A stretch of DNA of 9,498 nucleotides, from assembly GCA_036522495.1 (NCBI GenBank), contig DATDFS010000234.1:1-9498 (forward strand), read 5' to 3'. The DNA comes from Nitrososphaera_A sp036522495 (GTDB lineage: Archaea; Thermoproteota; Nitrososphaeria; Nitrososphaerales; Nitrososphaeraceae). Shown here piece by piece: positions 1-6,628 of the stretch; position 1 is the stretch's first letter; each line of letters starts with the position of its first letter. The notes below the pieces were generated by a model. It searched no databases. It was not told the DNA's origin and saw nothing but the letters and a program-made list of their open reading frames with translations. The position numbers and the translations under genes were made by a program.

Positions 1-423
1 GATAGGTCCTACCGTGGATACACCTTGAGTCTGGATACCTGTCTTTTGACCATGTTTATGTCCATGGCCATGACTGCCACTACTACTAAAACTGCTACTA
101 CTACTAGTACTACTACTGCTACCACTACCGCTGCTGCTAAATACCTGAAAGTAACAGCCGTTAACTTCATCCCTTGATGGTTCTGGCTTGCTGCCGCCTG
201 TGTGTCCTGTTTTCTTTATACAACTGTAGAATTGCTGAATCTGCTTGTCAATTTGAGGATTTCCTGTTGCTATAGGAATAAGCGGAACTGCACCTGAACT
301 CTTGCCGCTGTGAGTGCTGATGTTCTTTATAGCCAATACCGGAGTTTTAAAGCTGCCTGTTGTTACAATAGCTAAAGATAAGACGATACATATGATTGCA
401 AAATACGATACTTTTCCATTCAT
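1..423 (-). CDS. Secreted Ser/Gly- and His-rich protein, N-terminal part (runs off window)
   Basis: The frame is open for 141 codons from ATG at 423 to the left edge, so the C-terminus is missing. Residues 5-21 form a hydrophobic segment after a Lys at residue 4, a likely signal peptide or anchor, with a possible cleavage region near residues 29-31 (VLA). The exported part carries two cysteines (C68, C90) about 20 residues apart, in a segment reading FYSCIKK...EVNGCYF, which could form a disulfide. Residues 96-117 are almost entirely Ser and Gly, a flexible linker. They are followed by HGHGHKHG (118-125), a plausible metal-binding cluster. A TATA-like box 28 nt upstream of the ATG and no Shine-Dalgarno sequence suggest a leaderless transcript. 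I recognise no domain and assign no function. Small secreted proteins with a similar Cys spacing occur in soil thaumarchaea as far as I recall, but I could not check this. Confidence 0.75.
   Translation of the reverse strand, partial: MNGKVSYFAIICIVLSLAIVTTGSFKTPVLAIKNISTHSGKSSGAVPLIPIATGNPQIDKQIQQFYSCIKKTGHTGGSKPEPSRDEVNGCYFQVFSSSGSGSSSSTSSSSSFSSSGSHGHGHKHGQKTGIQTQGVSTVGPI
73..138 (-). repeat. AGT/AGC/GGT trinucleotide repeat encoding a Ser/Gly tract
   Basis: On the minus strand this is an imperfect run of AGT, AGC and GGT/GGC codons, interrupted by one ACT (Thr) and one TTT (Phe). It encodes residues 96-117 of the secreted protein. Such triplet runs are prone to in-frame slippage, so length may vary between strains. 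This is seen directly; variability is inference. Confidence 0.8.
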
Positions 424-445
424 TGAAACGAATTAGATAGTAATA

Positions 446-456
446 CTTTATAAAAA
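446..456 (-). promoter_or_regulatory. TATA-like box for the secreted-protein gene
   Basis: The minus strand reads TTTTTATAAAG, centred 28 nt before the A of the ATG at 423. That is the spacing expected if transcription starts at or next to the start codon. A second similar element (TATTTATAAAA) lies at about 470-480. Confidence 0.5.
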
Positions 457-531
457 GTCGGTTGAAGAGTTTTATAAATAATATTACATCTATTACTATA
501 TGAAAACTTTATTTACAAATGTTTCCCTTGT

Positions 532-714
532 ATGTCTATACTAATGAATTCTGGTTTATGGGTTATTGTAATCATTCCGGCGGTAGTTGCTTTTATGTTT
601 GGAATATTCGTAACTATCAACATTATTGCCGATGTATCTATGAGAACTCATACGCCAAATTCAAATTCTGTTGGTCATACCGTTAGACTGAAGGTATTGC
701 CAGGTAATGGTTAA
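532..714 (+). CDS. Small single-helix membrane protein (hypothetical)
   Basis: This 60-aa ORF has one strongly hydrophobic segment at residues 9-33 (starting LWVIVIIPAVVAF), long enough to span a membrane. A polar tail follows, rich in Ser, Thr and Asn. ATG at 532 is used; a second in-frame ATG at 544 would also keep the helix. The AT-rich stretch CTTTATTTAC about 20 nt upstream could be a TATA box, and no Shine-Dalgarno sequence is visible. It diverges from the secreted-protein gene across a 108-bp promoter region. I do not recognise a family. A chance ORF cannot be excluded at this length, but the sharp separation of helix and polar tail favours a real protein. Confidence 0.45.
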   Translation: MSILMNSGLWVIVIIPAVVAFMFGIFVTINIIADVSMRTHTPNSNSVGHTVRLKVLPGNG

Positions 715-718
715 AGAA

Positions 719-904
719 TCACCTTTTTGATTTTTGATAGTTTTTAATGCCGTTGTATTTACCTATTGAAATACGATATTCACCGAGATATTCCCTTATG
801 CGTAAGCCATCTGTAGATTGAATCGACAGTACGACAATACACGATAGAATACATGGTTTGCAATCTTGATCTTCGATCTTAAAAATCAGGTACCGATTTT
901 GCAT
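719..904 (-). CDS. Doubtful small ORF (hypothetical)
   Basis: This 61-aa ORF begins with ATG at 904 and ends 4 bp from the stop of the convergent ORF at 532-714. It contains three cysteines near the middle (DCKPCILSC) and alternating hydrophobic and charged residues in its second half that could form beta strands (REYLGEYRISIG). No TATA-like box is seen at the expected distance and there is no Shine-Dalgarno sequence. No family is recognised. It is listed because the composition is protein-like and nothing else explains this stretch. Confidence 0.28.
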   Translation of the reverse strand: MQNRYLIFKIEDQDCKPCILSCIVVLSIQSTDGLRIREYLGEYRISIGKYNGIKNYQKSKR

Positions 905-937
905 TGATTAAATGTTCATGATGACACAAAGCGATTT

Positions 938-959
938 GTCTCTGTTTTTGATCAGAGAC
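938..959. other. Perfect 7-bp hairpin
   Basis: GTCTCTG and CAGAGAC flank an 8-nt loop (TTTTTGAT). It lies in the non-coding stretch downstream of the alpha/beta hydrolase gene (minus strand), about 130 nt past its stop. No T-run follows closely on either strand, so it is not a typical terminator. The rest of 905-1089 shows only T-rich sequence and no convincing gene. Confidence 0.4.
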
Positions 960-1089
960 GTGGTAGCTATTTTTACATTCTCATTATTTCAGTCAAATCA
1001 AAATGAACCTTTTCTTCTTTAATGCATAACACTGGTCCAAGTCAAAATTTTTCCTCTTTCAGTTCTTATGGGTGTCAAGTGATCCGCTT

Positions 1090-1893
1090 TCATGAGATTA
1101 GGAATTCACGCAATATTTCACAAACAATAGCTGGTTTCTCAGCAAACGGTGCATGTCCCGCATCTTCCACTATCTCAAGAGAAGCATTTTTAATTGTTTC
1201 TTTAAACAGATTTGAGTGTTCAAGTGGTATTAATGTGTCGTTCTTACCCCAAATAATCAAGGTTGGCACATCATCAATCTTTCTTAGCCTATCTAACCCA
1301 ATTTGTGTTCTTGTACTATTATGATATGCAGATTCGAAAGCATCTTTTGCTCCAGGCATATTAATCCTTTTTGTGAAAACGTCTACCAGTACGGGCAAGA
1401 CTCTCCAGCTTTGGGCTGCTAATTGTTCAAACACCTTCTTGACCTTTTCAGGTGATGCGCTTAGTGCAGCGTCAAGATACTGTTCTAGTAATGGGGTGGG
1501 TTTATCAAGCATTCCAGAAGTGTCTATTAGCACCAACCTTTCTATCATTTTTCTGTTTTCTATGGCTATTTCTGCTGCGATATATCCTCCTAGAGAGTGT
1601 CCAATTATGGTTGTCATGCCATCATCCATTCCAATTGCATGCATAAAGTCTAAAACGAATTCTCTGAATTTATTGATCGTGTAATTTAATTTCGGAACGT
1701 CACTTCCGCCAAAACCTATTAGATCAACAGCTACCGTGTGGTAATATCTTGATAATGCTTCTGGAATATCTATCCATCTGTCTGATGACGAACCGATACC
1801 ATGGAGAAACAAAAGATGTTTGAATGCTTCTTTTTTCCCGTGTTCCTTGTACCTAACGTTAAATCCATTTACCCTTATTTTGAGATCTACCAA
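1090..1893 (-). CDS. Alpha/beta-fold hydrolase
   Basis: This 267-aa cytoplasmic protein has the full catalytic set of the alpha/beta hydrolase superfamily. The oxyanion-hole HG is at 31-32 (LFLHGIG). The nucleophile Ser100 sits in GHSLGG (98-103). The acid is Asp219 in WGKND, and the general base is His247 in DAGHAPF. An FGGSD motif at 61-65 and a helical lid at about 125-195 match the MenH/BioH/haloperoxidase-like branch, whose members are usually 250-290 aa. The substrate cannot be told from sequence; an ester, thioester or C-C bond is possible. The start is TTG at 1893: the frame upstream is open only to a TAG at 1945-1947, contains no ATG or GTG, and residues 5-15 already align with the family's first strand. 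A TATA-like box 29 nt upstream supports it. Confidence 0.92.
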   Translation of the reverse strand: MVDLKIRVNGFNVRYKEHGKKEAFKHLLFLHGIGSSSDRWIDIPEALSRYYHTVAVDLIGFGGSDVPKLNYTINKFREFVLDFMHAIGMDDGMTTIIGHSLGGYIAAEIAIENRKMIERLVLIDTSGMLDKPTPLLEQYLDAALSASPEKVKKVFEQLAAQSWRVLPVLVDVFTKRINMPGAKDAFESAYHNSTRTQIGLDRLRKIDDVPTLIIWGKNDTLIPLEHSNLFKETIKNASLEIVEDAGHAPFAEKPAIVCEILREFLIS

Positions 1894-1914
1894 ACAATTA
1901 CTGCTACTCGTAGT

Positions 1915-1929
1915 GTTATAGATAAATAT
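1915..1929 (-). promoter_or_regulatory. TATA-like box for the hydrolase gene
   Basis: The minus strand reads ATATTTATCTATAAC, centred about 29 nt before the TTG start at 1893. This fits a leaderless transcript and supports the unusual start codon. Confidence 0.45.
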
Positions 1930-2009
1930 CTTTTCAAGTACGACCTAAGGGTCTCTACGACTAGATCGATTCTCCAAGAACACCCAAAGTTAGAGATGAT
2001 GACTACGAA

Positions 2010-2186
2010 ATGGCTAAAAATTATATAATAATCCCATTATATAAACATGAGAAGGTTGAAATTAATTGTAAGGAGGACGTTCAAGTTTTTACTACCAAGT
2101 GCATGCCGCTCATCCTAATTAGTTGTCGAAAGAAAGTAAGTGATTGGATTGAAGAAGACCGAGTCAGAGCATGTAAGGGTTTCTGA
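2010..2186 (+). CDS. Small Cys-containing protein upstream of the helicase (hypothetical)
   Basis: ATG at 2010 opens a 58-codon frame ending in TGA at 2184-2186. The protein has four cysteines (C20, C31, C39, C55), a hydrophobic stretch MPLILI (32-37) and a charged end (DWIEEDRVR). The stop lies 32 bp before the longest helicase start, so co-transcription with the helicase is possible. The frame stays open upstream to a TAG at 1962-1964, and those codons also look protein-like (for example PRTPKVRDDDYE). They hold no ATG, GTG or TTG, so the gene may have lost an N-terminus or start at 2010. No TATA box sits at the usual distance from 2010. No family is recognised. Confidence 0.42.
   Translation: MAKNYIIIPLYKHEKVEINCKEDVQVFTTKCMPLILISCRKKVSDWIEEDRVRACKGF
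2021..2044. promoter_or_regulatory. Twin TTATATAA palindromes
   Basis: Two copies of the self-complementary octamer TTATATAA occur at 2021-2028 and 2037-2044, 16 bp apart. Either could serve as a TATA box in either direction. They fall inside the 2010-2186 reading frame, so if that gene is real they may be only AT-rich codons. If it is not, they are the best candidate promoter for the helicase, with a leader of about 150 nt. Confidence 0.3.
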
Positions 2187-2218
2187 GTAGTAAAGATTGG
2201 CTGGCTAGTCAGTCTCTT

Positions 2219-4876
2219 ATGCATCATACCCAGAAGGGATATATCTTGGTGATGGTTGCTGAATCTGTGTCTAAATACAGGTGTCCAAATTGTATATCTC
2301 TAAATTCTATAGATGTTAACAAGATATACAATGGGCGGCTGATGTTTCTCTGTTCCAAGTGTAGTATTTGTGGCGTTGTTCCGCCAGCTGCCTATCCAGA
2401 TGAGGCATACTTGGAATTTTTGGACATGTATGATAATGGACAGGTTGTTAAAGCACAGGATTTAGAATCGTTACTGGAACAGGAAAGGCTTTTACGCCCA
2501 GCATCCGAGATAGACTCTTTGATTTATCGAAACCATGCTAACGGAGACGAATTGCTTAAAGCAATATTGCGTTCTAAAAAAGATTATGTTGTTGATTTTA
2601 GAATAATTCATGAACCTGATCCTGACATTGGAAACGAACTAGAAGTACTTCCAATAGAAGAAGGCATTATGAACGCTTTGTATGCAAGGGATATCAAAAG
2701 GCTTTACAAATTCCAAGAGCAATCATTTAAAGAAATTTTACTCGGAAAAGACGTTGTTATCCTTGCATCTACTGCTTCTGGCAAGACAGAGGCTTTCTGT
2801 ATTCCCATAATACAAAAAATTTTTGAAGCAACCTCCAATGTTTCATCTCTGCGAACTGAGTTAGGCGGGAATGGAAAAGTCTTTGCTATTTTTGTATATC
2901 CGACTAAGGCTCTTGCGAGGGATCAATTACATAAGGTAAGACAACTTGCAGAACCTCTAGGGATAAATGCAAGTGTATTTGATGGAGATACGCCAAAAGC
3001 TGAAAGAGACTTAATATTAACTACTGCAGTACCTGAAATCATTATCACGAATTTTGATGCAATTCATTATCATCTGCTTAACAGGACAAAGTTTTCCTCT
3101 CTGATCAAAACAGCTAGCTTTCTGGTTGTTGATGAGGCCCATATTTATACAGGAGTCTTCGGAGCAAATATCCATTATATCATAAAAAGACTTGAAAGGC
3201 TAGTTGCGTCGAAAAATAGGAACAAACTCCAGATAATTGCCGCTTCTGCCACTTTGCCAAATGCAGAAGAATTCTGTAGGTCATTATTCGGAAGAGAAAT
3301 GGACGTCATACGCGGCAGGGGTCGGAAGGGTAAAATCAACTTCGTTATTTTATTCCCGTCATTTCATTCACAGAGGTCTTTAATGGTTGATTTATTAAAA
3401 CAAATGACGACAAGAAATCACAAGACAATAGCATTTAATAAATCGCACCTGGGTTCAGAACTTTTGGCATATTATTCATCCAAACAGGGAATACCAATAA
3501 GAGTACATAGAGCTGGTTTGCTACCGACACATCGTAAATCGGTAGAAGACTCATTTAAGAGTGGTAAATTAATGGCAGTATCTGCAACTCCGACTTTGGA
3601 GCTAGGCATAGATATTGGAGATGTGGATGCTATTATATCAGATATTGTGCCCATTAACAGACTGACTCAAAGAATGGGAAGAGCAGTAAGAAGTGGTCAA
3701 GAAGGATATGCATTTCTTGCATTAGGTAATGATCCTATAAGTCAGTATTACAAATTACATCCAGACGACTATCTGGAAGATCAGGAAATTGCATACACTG
3801 ATCCTACTAATCCATTTGTGGAAGAATGCCAGGTCCTTGCGATGGCCAGTGATAGACCTATTTCTATGGCCGAATCATCCCCCATGTGGAATACGATTCA
3901 AAAACTCGTCTCAAAAGATCTGCTTCAATTGTCAGATGGGAAGTTTATCCCCAATTCTAAGAAGGTAATGGACGTTCTCAGAGACTTTAGTATTAGAGGA
4001 ATAGGAACAGGTGTTGACATAATTTATAATGGAAAATTGATTGGCGAACGTCAGATGCCCCAGGCAATCGAAGAACTTCACGATAATGCAGTATATTTTT
4101 TGGCTGGAAGCAGGTACCAAGTCCAAAAGCTACATTTCATTAATCAAAGCCAAAAAGAACGGCGACGAGGACCTGTAGCTTACGCCCAACTGAAGCCAAT
4201 TCCCCACGATTATCCATACTATACAAAGGCCATAGTTGACGAGTGGCCAACTATTCTGGATATCCATGAGCAAAAGAAAACATACGGATTAGAAGTAAGG
4301 TATTGTTCTTTAAAGATCCAAAAGGAAGTTTTAGGATATTCAAATATTGAAATCGGCAAGGAGATTATGCAGGGGACAAAAGTATTACTTGAGAATCCTA
4401 TAAGATTTGAATTTGTTACAAAGGGATTGGTCTTTAGAGCCCCCAGGCCTAAAGACATTTCGAAGGCTTCAGATGATGAGAAATATGTAGAAATGAGTGC
4501 ATATCATGCTTCGGAACACGTCATTATAGAGGGAAGTTCGATGGTGACTGGAGGAGCATCGCAGGATTTAGGTGGGATATCTCTTGGATCTACGGGTTCG
4601 ATTTTCATCTATGATGGAAGTATAGGTGGAAACGGCGCCAGCAGAGCATTATATGATAAATTTGATGAAGCAATAATACGAGCGTTAAGAATATTGTCTG
4701 AGTGTCAGTGCAAAAGCGATAGTGGCTGTCCTAGATGCACATACTCATATAGATGTGGAAATAATAATGAATATCTGCATAAACATGCTGCTCTCGAGGT
4801 ATTAAGTAGGATCATAGCGGGAGACAAGACACAGATAGAAGAAGAAATAATCCACGCGGATAAATCTCTTGTTTGA
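2219..4876 (+). CDS. MrfA/Hrq1-type DEAH helicase with N-terminal zinc ribbon and C-terminal DUF1998 zinc domain
   Basis: This superfamily 2 protein (885 aa) is probably a 3'-5' DNA helicase acting in DNA repair; the relatives MrfA (Bacillus) and Hrq1 (yeast) act on crosslinks and mitomycin damage. An N-terminal zinc ribbon has C22, C25, C45, C48 and C51. A motif-0-like LYKFQEQ precedes Walker A ASTASGKT (183-190). Then come PTKALARDQ (228-236), DEAH (305-308), SATLPN (343-348), the motif V region ELGIDIGD (461-468) and motif VI QRMGRAVRSG (484-493). The C-terminal DUF1998/MZB domain (about 799-865) has GGNGASR, then C829, C831, C837, C840 and C846. It is longer than MrfA (about 750 aa). ATG at 2252 (residue 12, MVAESVSKYRCPNC) is a likely alternative start, because residues 1-11 add nothing to the ribbon and AGAAGGG lies upstream of it. 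Confidence 0.93.
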   Translation: MHHTQKGYILVMVAESVSKYRCPNCISLNSIDVNKIYNGRLMFLCSKCSICGVVPPAAYPDEAYLEFLDMYDNGQVVKAQDLESLLEQERLLRPASEIDSLIYRNHANGDELLKAILRSKKDYVVDFRIIHEPDPDIGNELEVLPIEEGIMNALYARDIKRLYKFQEQSFKEILLGKDVVILASTASGKTEAFCIPIIQKIFEATSNVSSLRTELGGNGKVFAIFVYPTKALARDQLHKVRQLAEPLGINASVFDGDTPKAERDLILTTAVPEIIITNFDAIHYHLLNRTKFSSLIKTASFLVVDEAHIYTGVFGANIHYIIKRLERLVASKNRNKLQIIAASATLPNAEEFCRSLFGREMDVIRGRGRKGKINFVILFPSFHSQRSLMVDLLKQMTTRNHKTIAFNKSHLGSELLAYYSSKQGIPIRVHRAGLLPTHRKSVEDSFKSGKLMAVSATPTLELGIDIGDVDAIISDIVPINRLTQRMGRAVRSGQEGYAFLALGNDPISQYYKLHPDDYLEDQEIAYTDPTNPFVEECQVLAMASDRPISMAESSPMWNTIQKLVSKDLLQLSDGKFIPNSKKVMDVLRDFSIRGIGTGVDIIYNGKLIGERQMPQAIEELHDNAVYFLAGSRYQVQKLHFINQSQKERRRGPVAYAQLKPIPHDYPYYTKAIVDEWPTILDIHEQKKTYGLEVRYCSLKIQKEVLGYSNIEIGKEIMQGTKVLLENPIRFEFVTKGLVFRAPRPKDISKASDDEKYVEMSAYHASEHVIIEGSSMVTGGASQDLGGISLGSTGSIFIYDGSIGGNGASRALYDKFDEAIIRALRILSECQCKSDSGCPRCTYSYRCGNNNEYLHKHAALEVLSRIIAGDKTQIEEEIIHADKSLV

Positions 4877-4938
4877 TAAAATGGTTGTAGTGTTGTCTAT
4901 TTAATTGGCAATTGTCTGCTCGCGGCCCCCGGTAAAAT

Positions 4939-5118
4939 TTACTTCTTTCTGCAATCCTTATTTGTATACACTCGACATTTTTCTTGGATATGTCTCCAGC
5001 TACCATTCATAAAAACTTGTAGATGCCTGATATCTTCGCTATCAGTTACAATCCTCTCATGGCCGTTTTTGGGGTTGGTGACAACAAATCTGCTTGCAGG
5101 ACCGCTATAATTCGTCAT
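4939..5118 (-). CDS. Small basic protein (hypothetical)
   Basis: ATG at 5118 opens a 59-codon frame ending in TAA at 4939-4941. The protein is hydrophilic and basic. Its start MTNYSGPASRF is followed by charged, strand-like segments (FVVTNP, ERIVTD, VFMNGSWRH) and two cysteines (C48, C56) in a Lys/Arg-rich tail. There is no membrane segment. A TATA-like box lies 22 nt upstream and no Shine-Dalgarno sequence is present, so the transcript is probably leaderless. It converges on the helicase gene with 62 bp between stop codons. No family is recognised. The codon pattern and balanced amino-acid composition make it more credible than the overlapping ORF in the next frame (4812-5006). Confidence 0.62.
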   Translation of the reverse strand: MTNYSGPASRFVVTNPKNGHERIVTDSEDIRHLQVFMNGSWRHIQEKCRVYTNKDCRKK

Positions 5119-5134
5119 AATAATATTGTATTAA

Positions 5135-5145
5135 CCTAATATAAG
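5135..5145 (-). promoter_or_regulatory. TATA-like box for the 59-aa gene
   Basis: The minus strand reads CTTATATTAGG, centred about 22 nt before the ATG at 5118. The sequence between is AT-rich with no ribosome-binding site. Confidence 0.4.
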
Positions 5146-5173
5146 AACTGTTTGCCAAGATCCTAATTCTCTT

Positions 5174-5881
5174 TTACAAATTTAACTGATTTATTGCATT
5201 CTCAAATACGCTGTACGGCTGAGCACCAACAATCTCAAGTGGCTGCTTGCCATTTCTTAAAAGGACAAAGGAAGGTGTTGCATTAAGACCAATAGATTCT
5301 GCAAGCTTAAAGTTATCCGCGACTACTCCTGCATATTTACCGGATTCAATACATAGAGAGAATTGGTTAATGTTTCTGACGCCTGTATTATTTGCAAATT
5401 GCTCTAAACTATTTTTTGTAACCCATCCAGTATTTTCTCCTTTCCAGTTGTTATATAACTCGTCATGATATTGCCAATATTTTCCTTGGTCAGCTGCACA
5501 GTAAGATGCCTCTGCAGCCAGTGTTGATGCCCTATCAGCTGGAAGGTCATTGATAGGGAAATCTTTGAATAAAAATTTGATCTTTCCTGTATTTACAAAA
5601 TTTTTCAAGATTGAATCCTTGGTGTCGATATGGAATCTATGACAATAAGTACATTGATAATCACCAAATTCAATTAAAGTTACTTTAGCAGCACTACTAC
5701 CAAGAGGTGGTGCAGCGTAAATAGAAGGATCAGATAGTTTTTGCGTTATAGGGTAAGATGCAGGTTGTTGTTCCTGCTGGTTATGTGGAAAATTAGTAGA
5801 ACTCGTGGACTTCAAAAATGAACTACTGCTCGCCATAGCTATACCTATTATGGCAGCAAGAAGAACAATTGCAAAAATCAC
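5174..5881 (-). CDS. Membrane-anchored DsbA-family thiol-disulfide oxidoreductase
   Basis: The protein catalyses or relays disulfide exchange outside the cell membrane. From the GTG at 5881 it is 235 aa. Residues 2-16 are a hydrophobic signal-anchor, followed by a low-complexity Ser/Gln/Pro linker (17-50). A thioredoxin fold of the DsbA/BdbD type begins near 60. The active site is CTYC (77-80) in EFGDYQCTYCHRFH, and the cis-proline is P203 in NATPSFVLL. C128 (SYCAAD) and C177 (LCIESGKY) occur at positions commonly seen in this family. The start is uncertain: the codons just before GTG encode a Lys-rich run (STKKKSL) expected ahead of a signal-anchor but contain no start. An ATG at 5942 lies one frame off, separated by an A6 run. 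See the findings for a possible indel. Confidence 0.9.
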   Translation of the reverse strand: MIFAIVLLAAIIGIAMASSSSFLKSTSSTNFPHNQQEQQPASYPITQKLSDPSIYAAPPLGSSAAKVTLIEFGDYQCTYCHRFHIDTKDSILKNFVNTGKIKFLFKDFPINDLPADRASTLAAEASYCAADQGKYWQYHDELYNNWKGENTGWVTKNSLEQFANNTGVRNINQFSLCIESGKYAGVVADNFKLAESIGLNATPSFVLLRNGKQPLEIVGAQPYSVFENAINQLNL

Positions 5882-5942
5882 AAGGGATTTCTTTTTTGTT
5901 GATTTGAGTACCTTTATTCCTAACTCGCTTATTATTACTCAT

Positions 5943-6339
5943 ATGAAAATCATTATGTGATGAAGAGCTGAATAATAATAATAGTATTGCCTTTTATTCA
6001 TCTGAGTAAGTGAAGTTTCAGACAGACACCCGTTGTGTCAGTAATGACTTTTAGAGGACAGGACAGATATTTCCCACTGCTGCCAAATATACATATTCTT
6101 ATTATCCTCGTGAGGGTGGGTAAGCACTTTTATGAAATAGTAACAACCGCATGTAGATATTTATTGTGAAGATTGGCAGACTATTGCATTTATTTTAGAG
6201 AAACTTATTTTGTATTCATTGAGTCTGACGTAGTCTAACGTAAGATAATCCACTTCATTCCATACTGTCCAAAAATGTTTTTATAGATATTTCCTTGCTT
6301 GCTTGATAAATATTCTAAAGGCTTGACAATAGCGGGACG
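5943..6339. other. Gene-poor intergenic stretch
   Basis: About 400 bp between the DsbA-like gene and the broken ORF. I saw no frame with protein-like composition and a start codon, no tRNA-like cloverleaf and no strong terminator. It holds a short hairpin at 6025-6039 (GACAC/GTGTC with a 5-nt loop) and a near-perfect 10-bp tandem repeat at 6223-6242. TATTATTATTATTC (minus strand, about 5971-5984) could belong to the DsbA-like gene's promoter. Confidence 0.5.
6223..6242. repeat. 10-bp tandem repeat GTCTRACGTA x2
   Basis: GTCTGACGTA is followed directly by GTCTAACGTA with one mismatch. It lies in non-coding sequence and could be a protein-binding site or a chance duplication. Confidence 0.45.
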
Positions 6340-6551
6340 TTAGAATCTGGTACAATTTGAGAAGAAGACGGTAACATCTGAAAGATATGCCTCAATATTC
6401 TTAAATCCTATTTCTTTTATCAGCTTTCAGTAAGCTCAGGTCCTGCAAAATATACCTCCTTTTTTCTTTGAAGCAAAAGACCCTCGTCACATTTCTCCTC
6501 TATTGTCGAGATGTTGTGGTATGTTCTTGCATTATACTGTTGAACCTTCAA
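6340..6551 (-). pseudogene. Frameshifted small gene; tail resembles a methyltransferase C-terminus
   Basis: On the minus strand TTG at 6551 opens a 43-codon frame ending ...VYFAGPELTES at a TGA (6420-6422). One base back, the next frame continues without a break in style (KLIKEIGFKNIEAYLSD...) to a TAA at 6340-6342. Adding one A in the GAAAG run near 6425 would join them into a 70-aa protein reading ...GPELTEKLIKEIGFKN. A pattern such as LIKEIGFKNIE followed by a strand (VTVFF) is typical of the last helix and strands of class I SAM-dependent methyltransferases. The N-terminal half does not show the SAM-binding motif, so this is at most a remnant or an unrelated small protein. It lies 77 bp downstream of the exchanger gene on the same strand. 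Confidence 0.45.
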
Positions 6552-6628
6552 ATTCTAATATTTACATCTAGAATCATGATGAATAATAAATCTTTAGTGC
6601 AGGCAGGTTATAATCGCAGCAAGATTAT

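Noticed and set aside
912..1022. 36-codon plus-strand ORF with hydrophobic centre
   Set aside because: Short, overlaps the hairpin, only a weak AT-rich box upstream, no family resemblance.
2047..2118. 23-codon ORF beginning just after the second TTATATAA
   Set aside because: The TATA box is too close to the ATG, and the AGGAGG inside it is only Arg codons; the 2010-2186 frame explains the stretch better.
2186..2250. Possible tRNA-like sequence before the helicase
   Set aside because: No acceptor stem pairing and no TψC-loop consensus could be found.
4918..4933. GC-rich block (CTCGCGGCCCCCGGT) in AT-rich surroundings
   Set aside because: It is a short isolated patch between convergent genes, forms no clear hairpin and has no adjacent T-run.
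4812..5006. 64-codon minus-strand ORF overlapping the helicase end
   Set aside because: It lies out of frame within the better-supported 59-aa gene and runs antisense into the helicase coding sequence.
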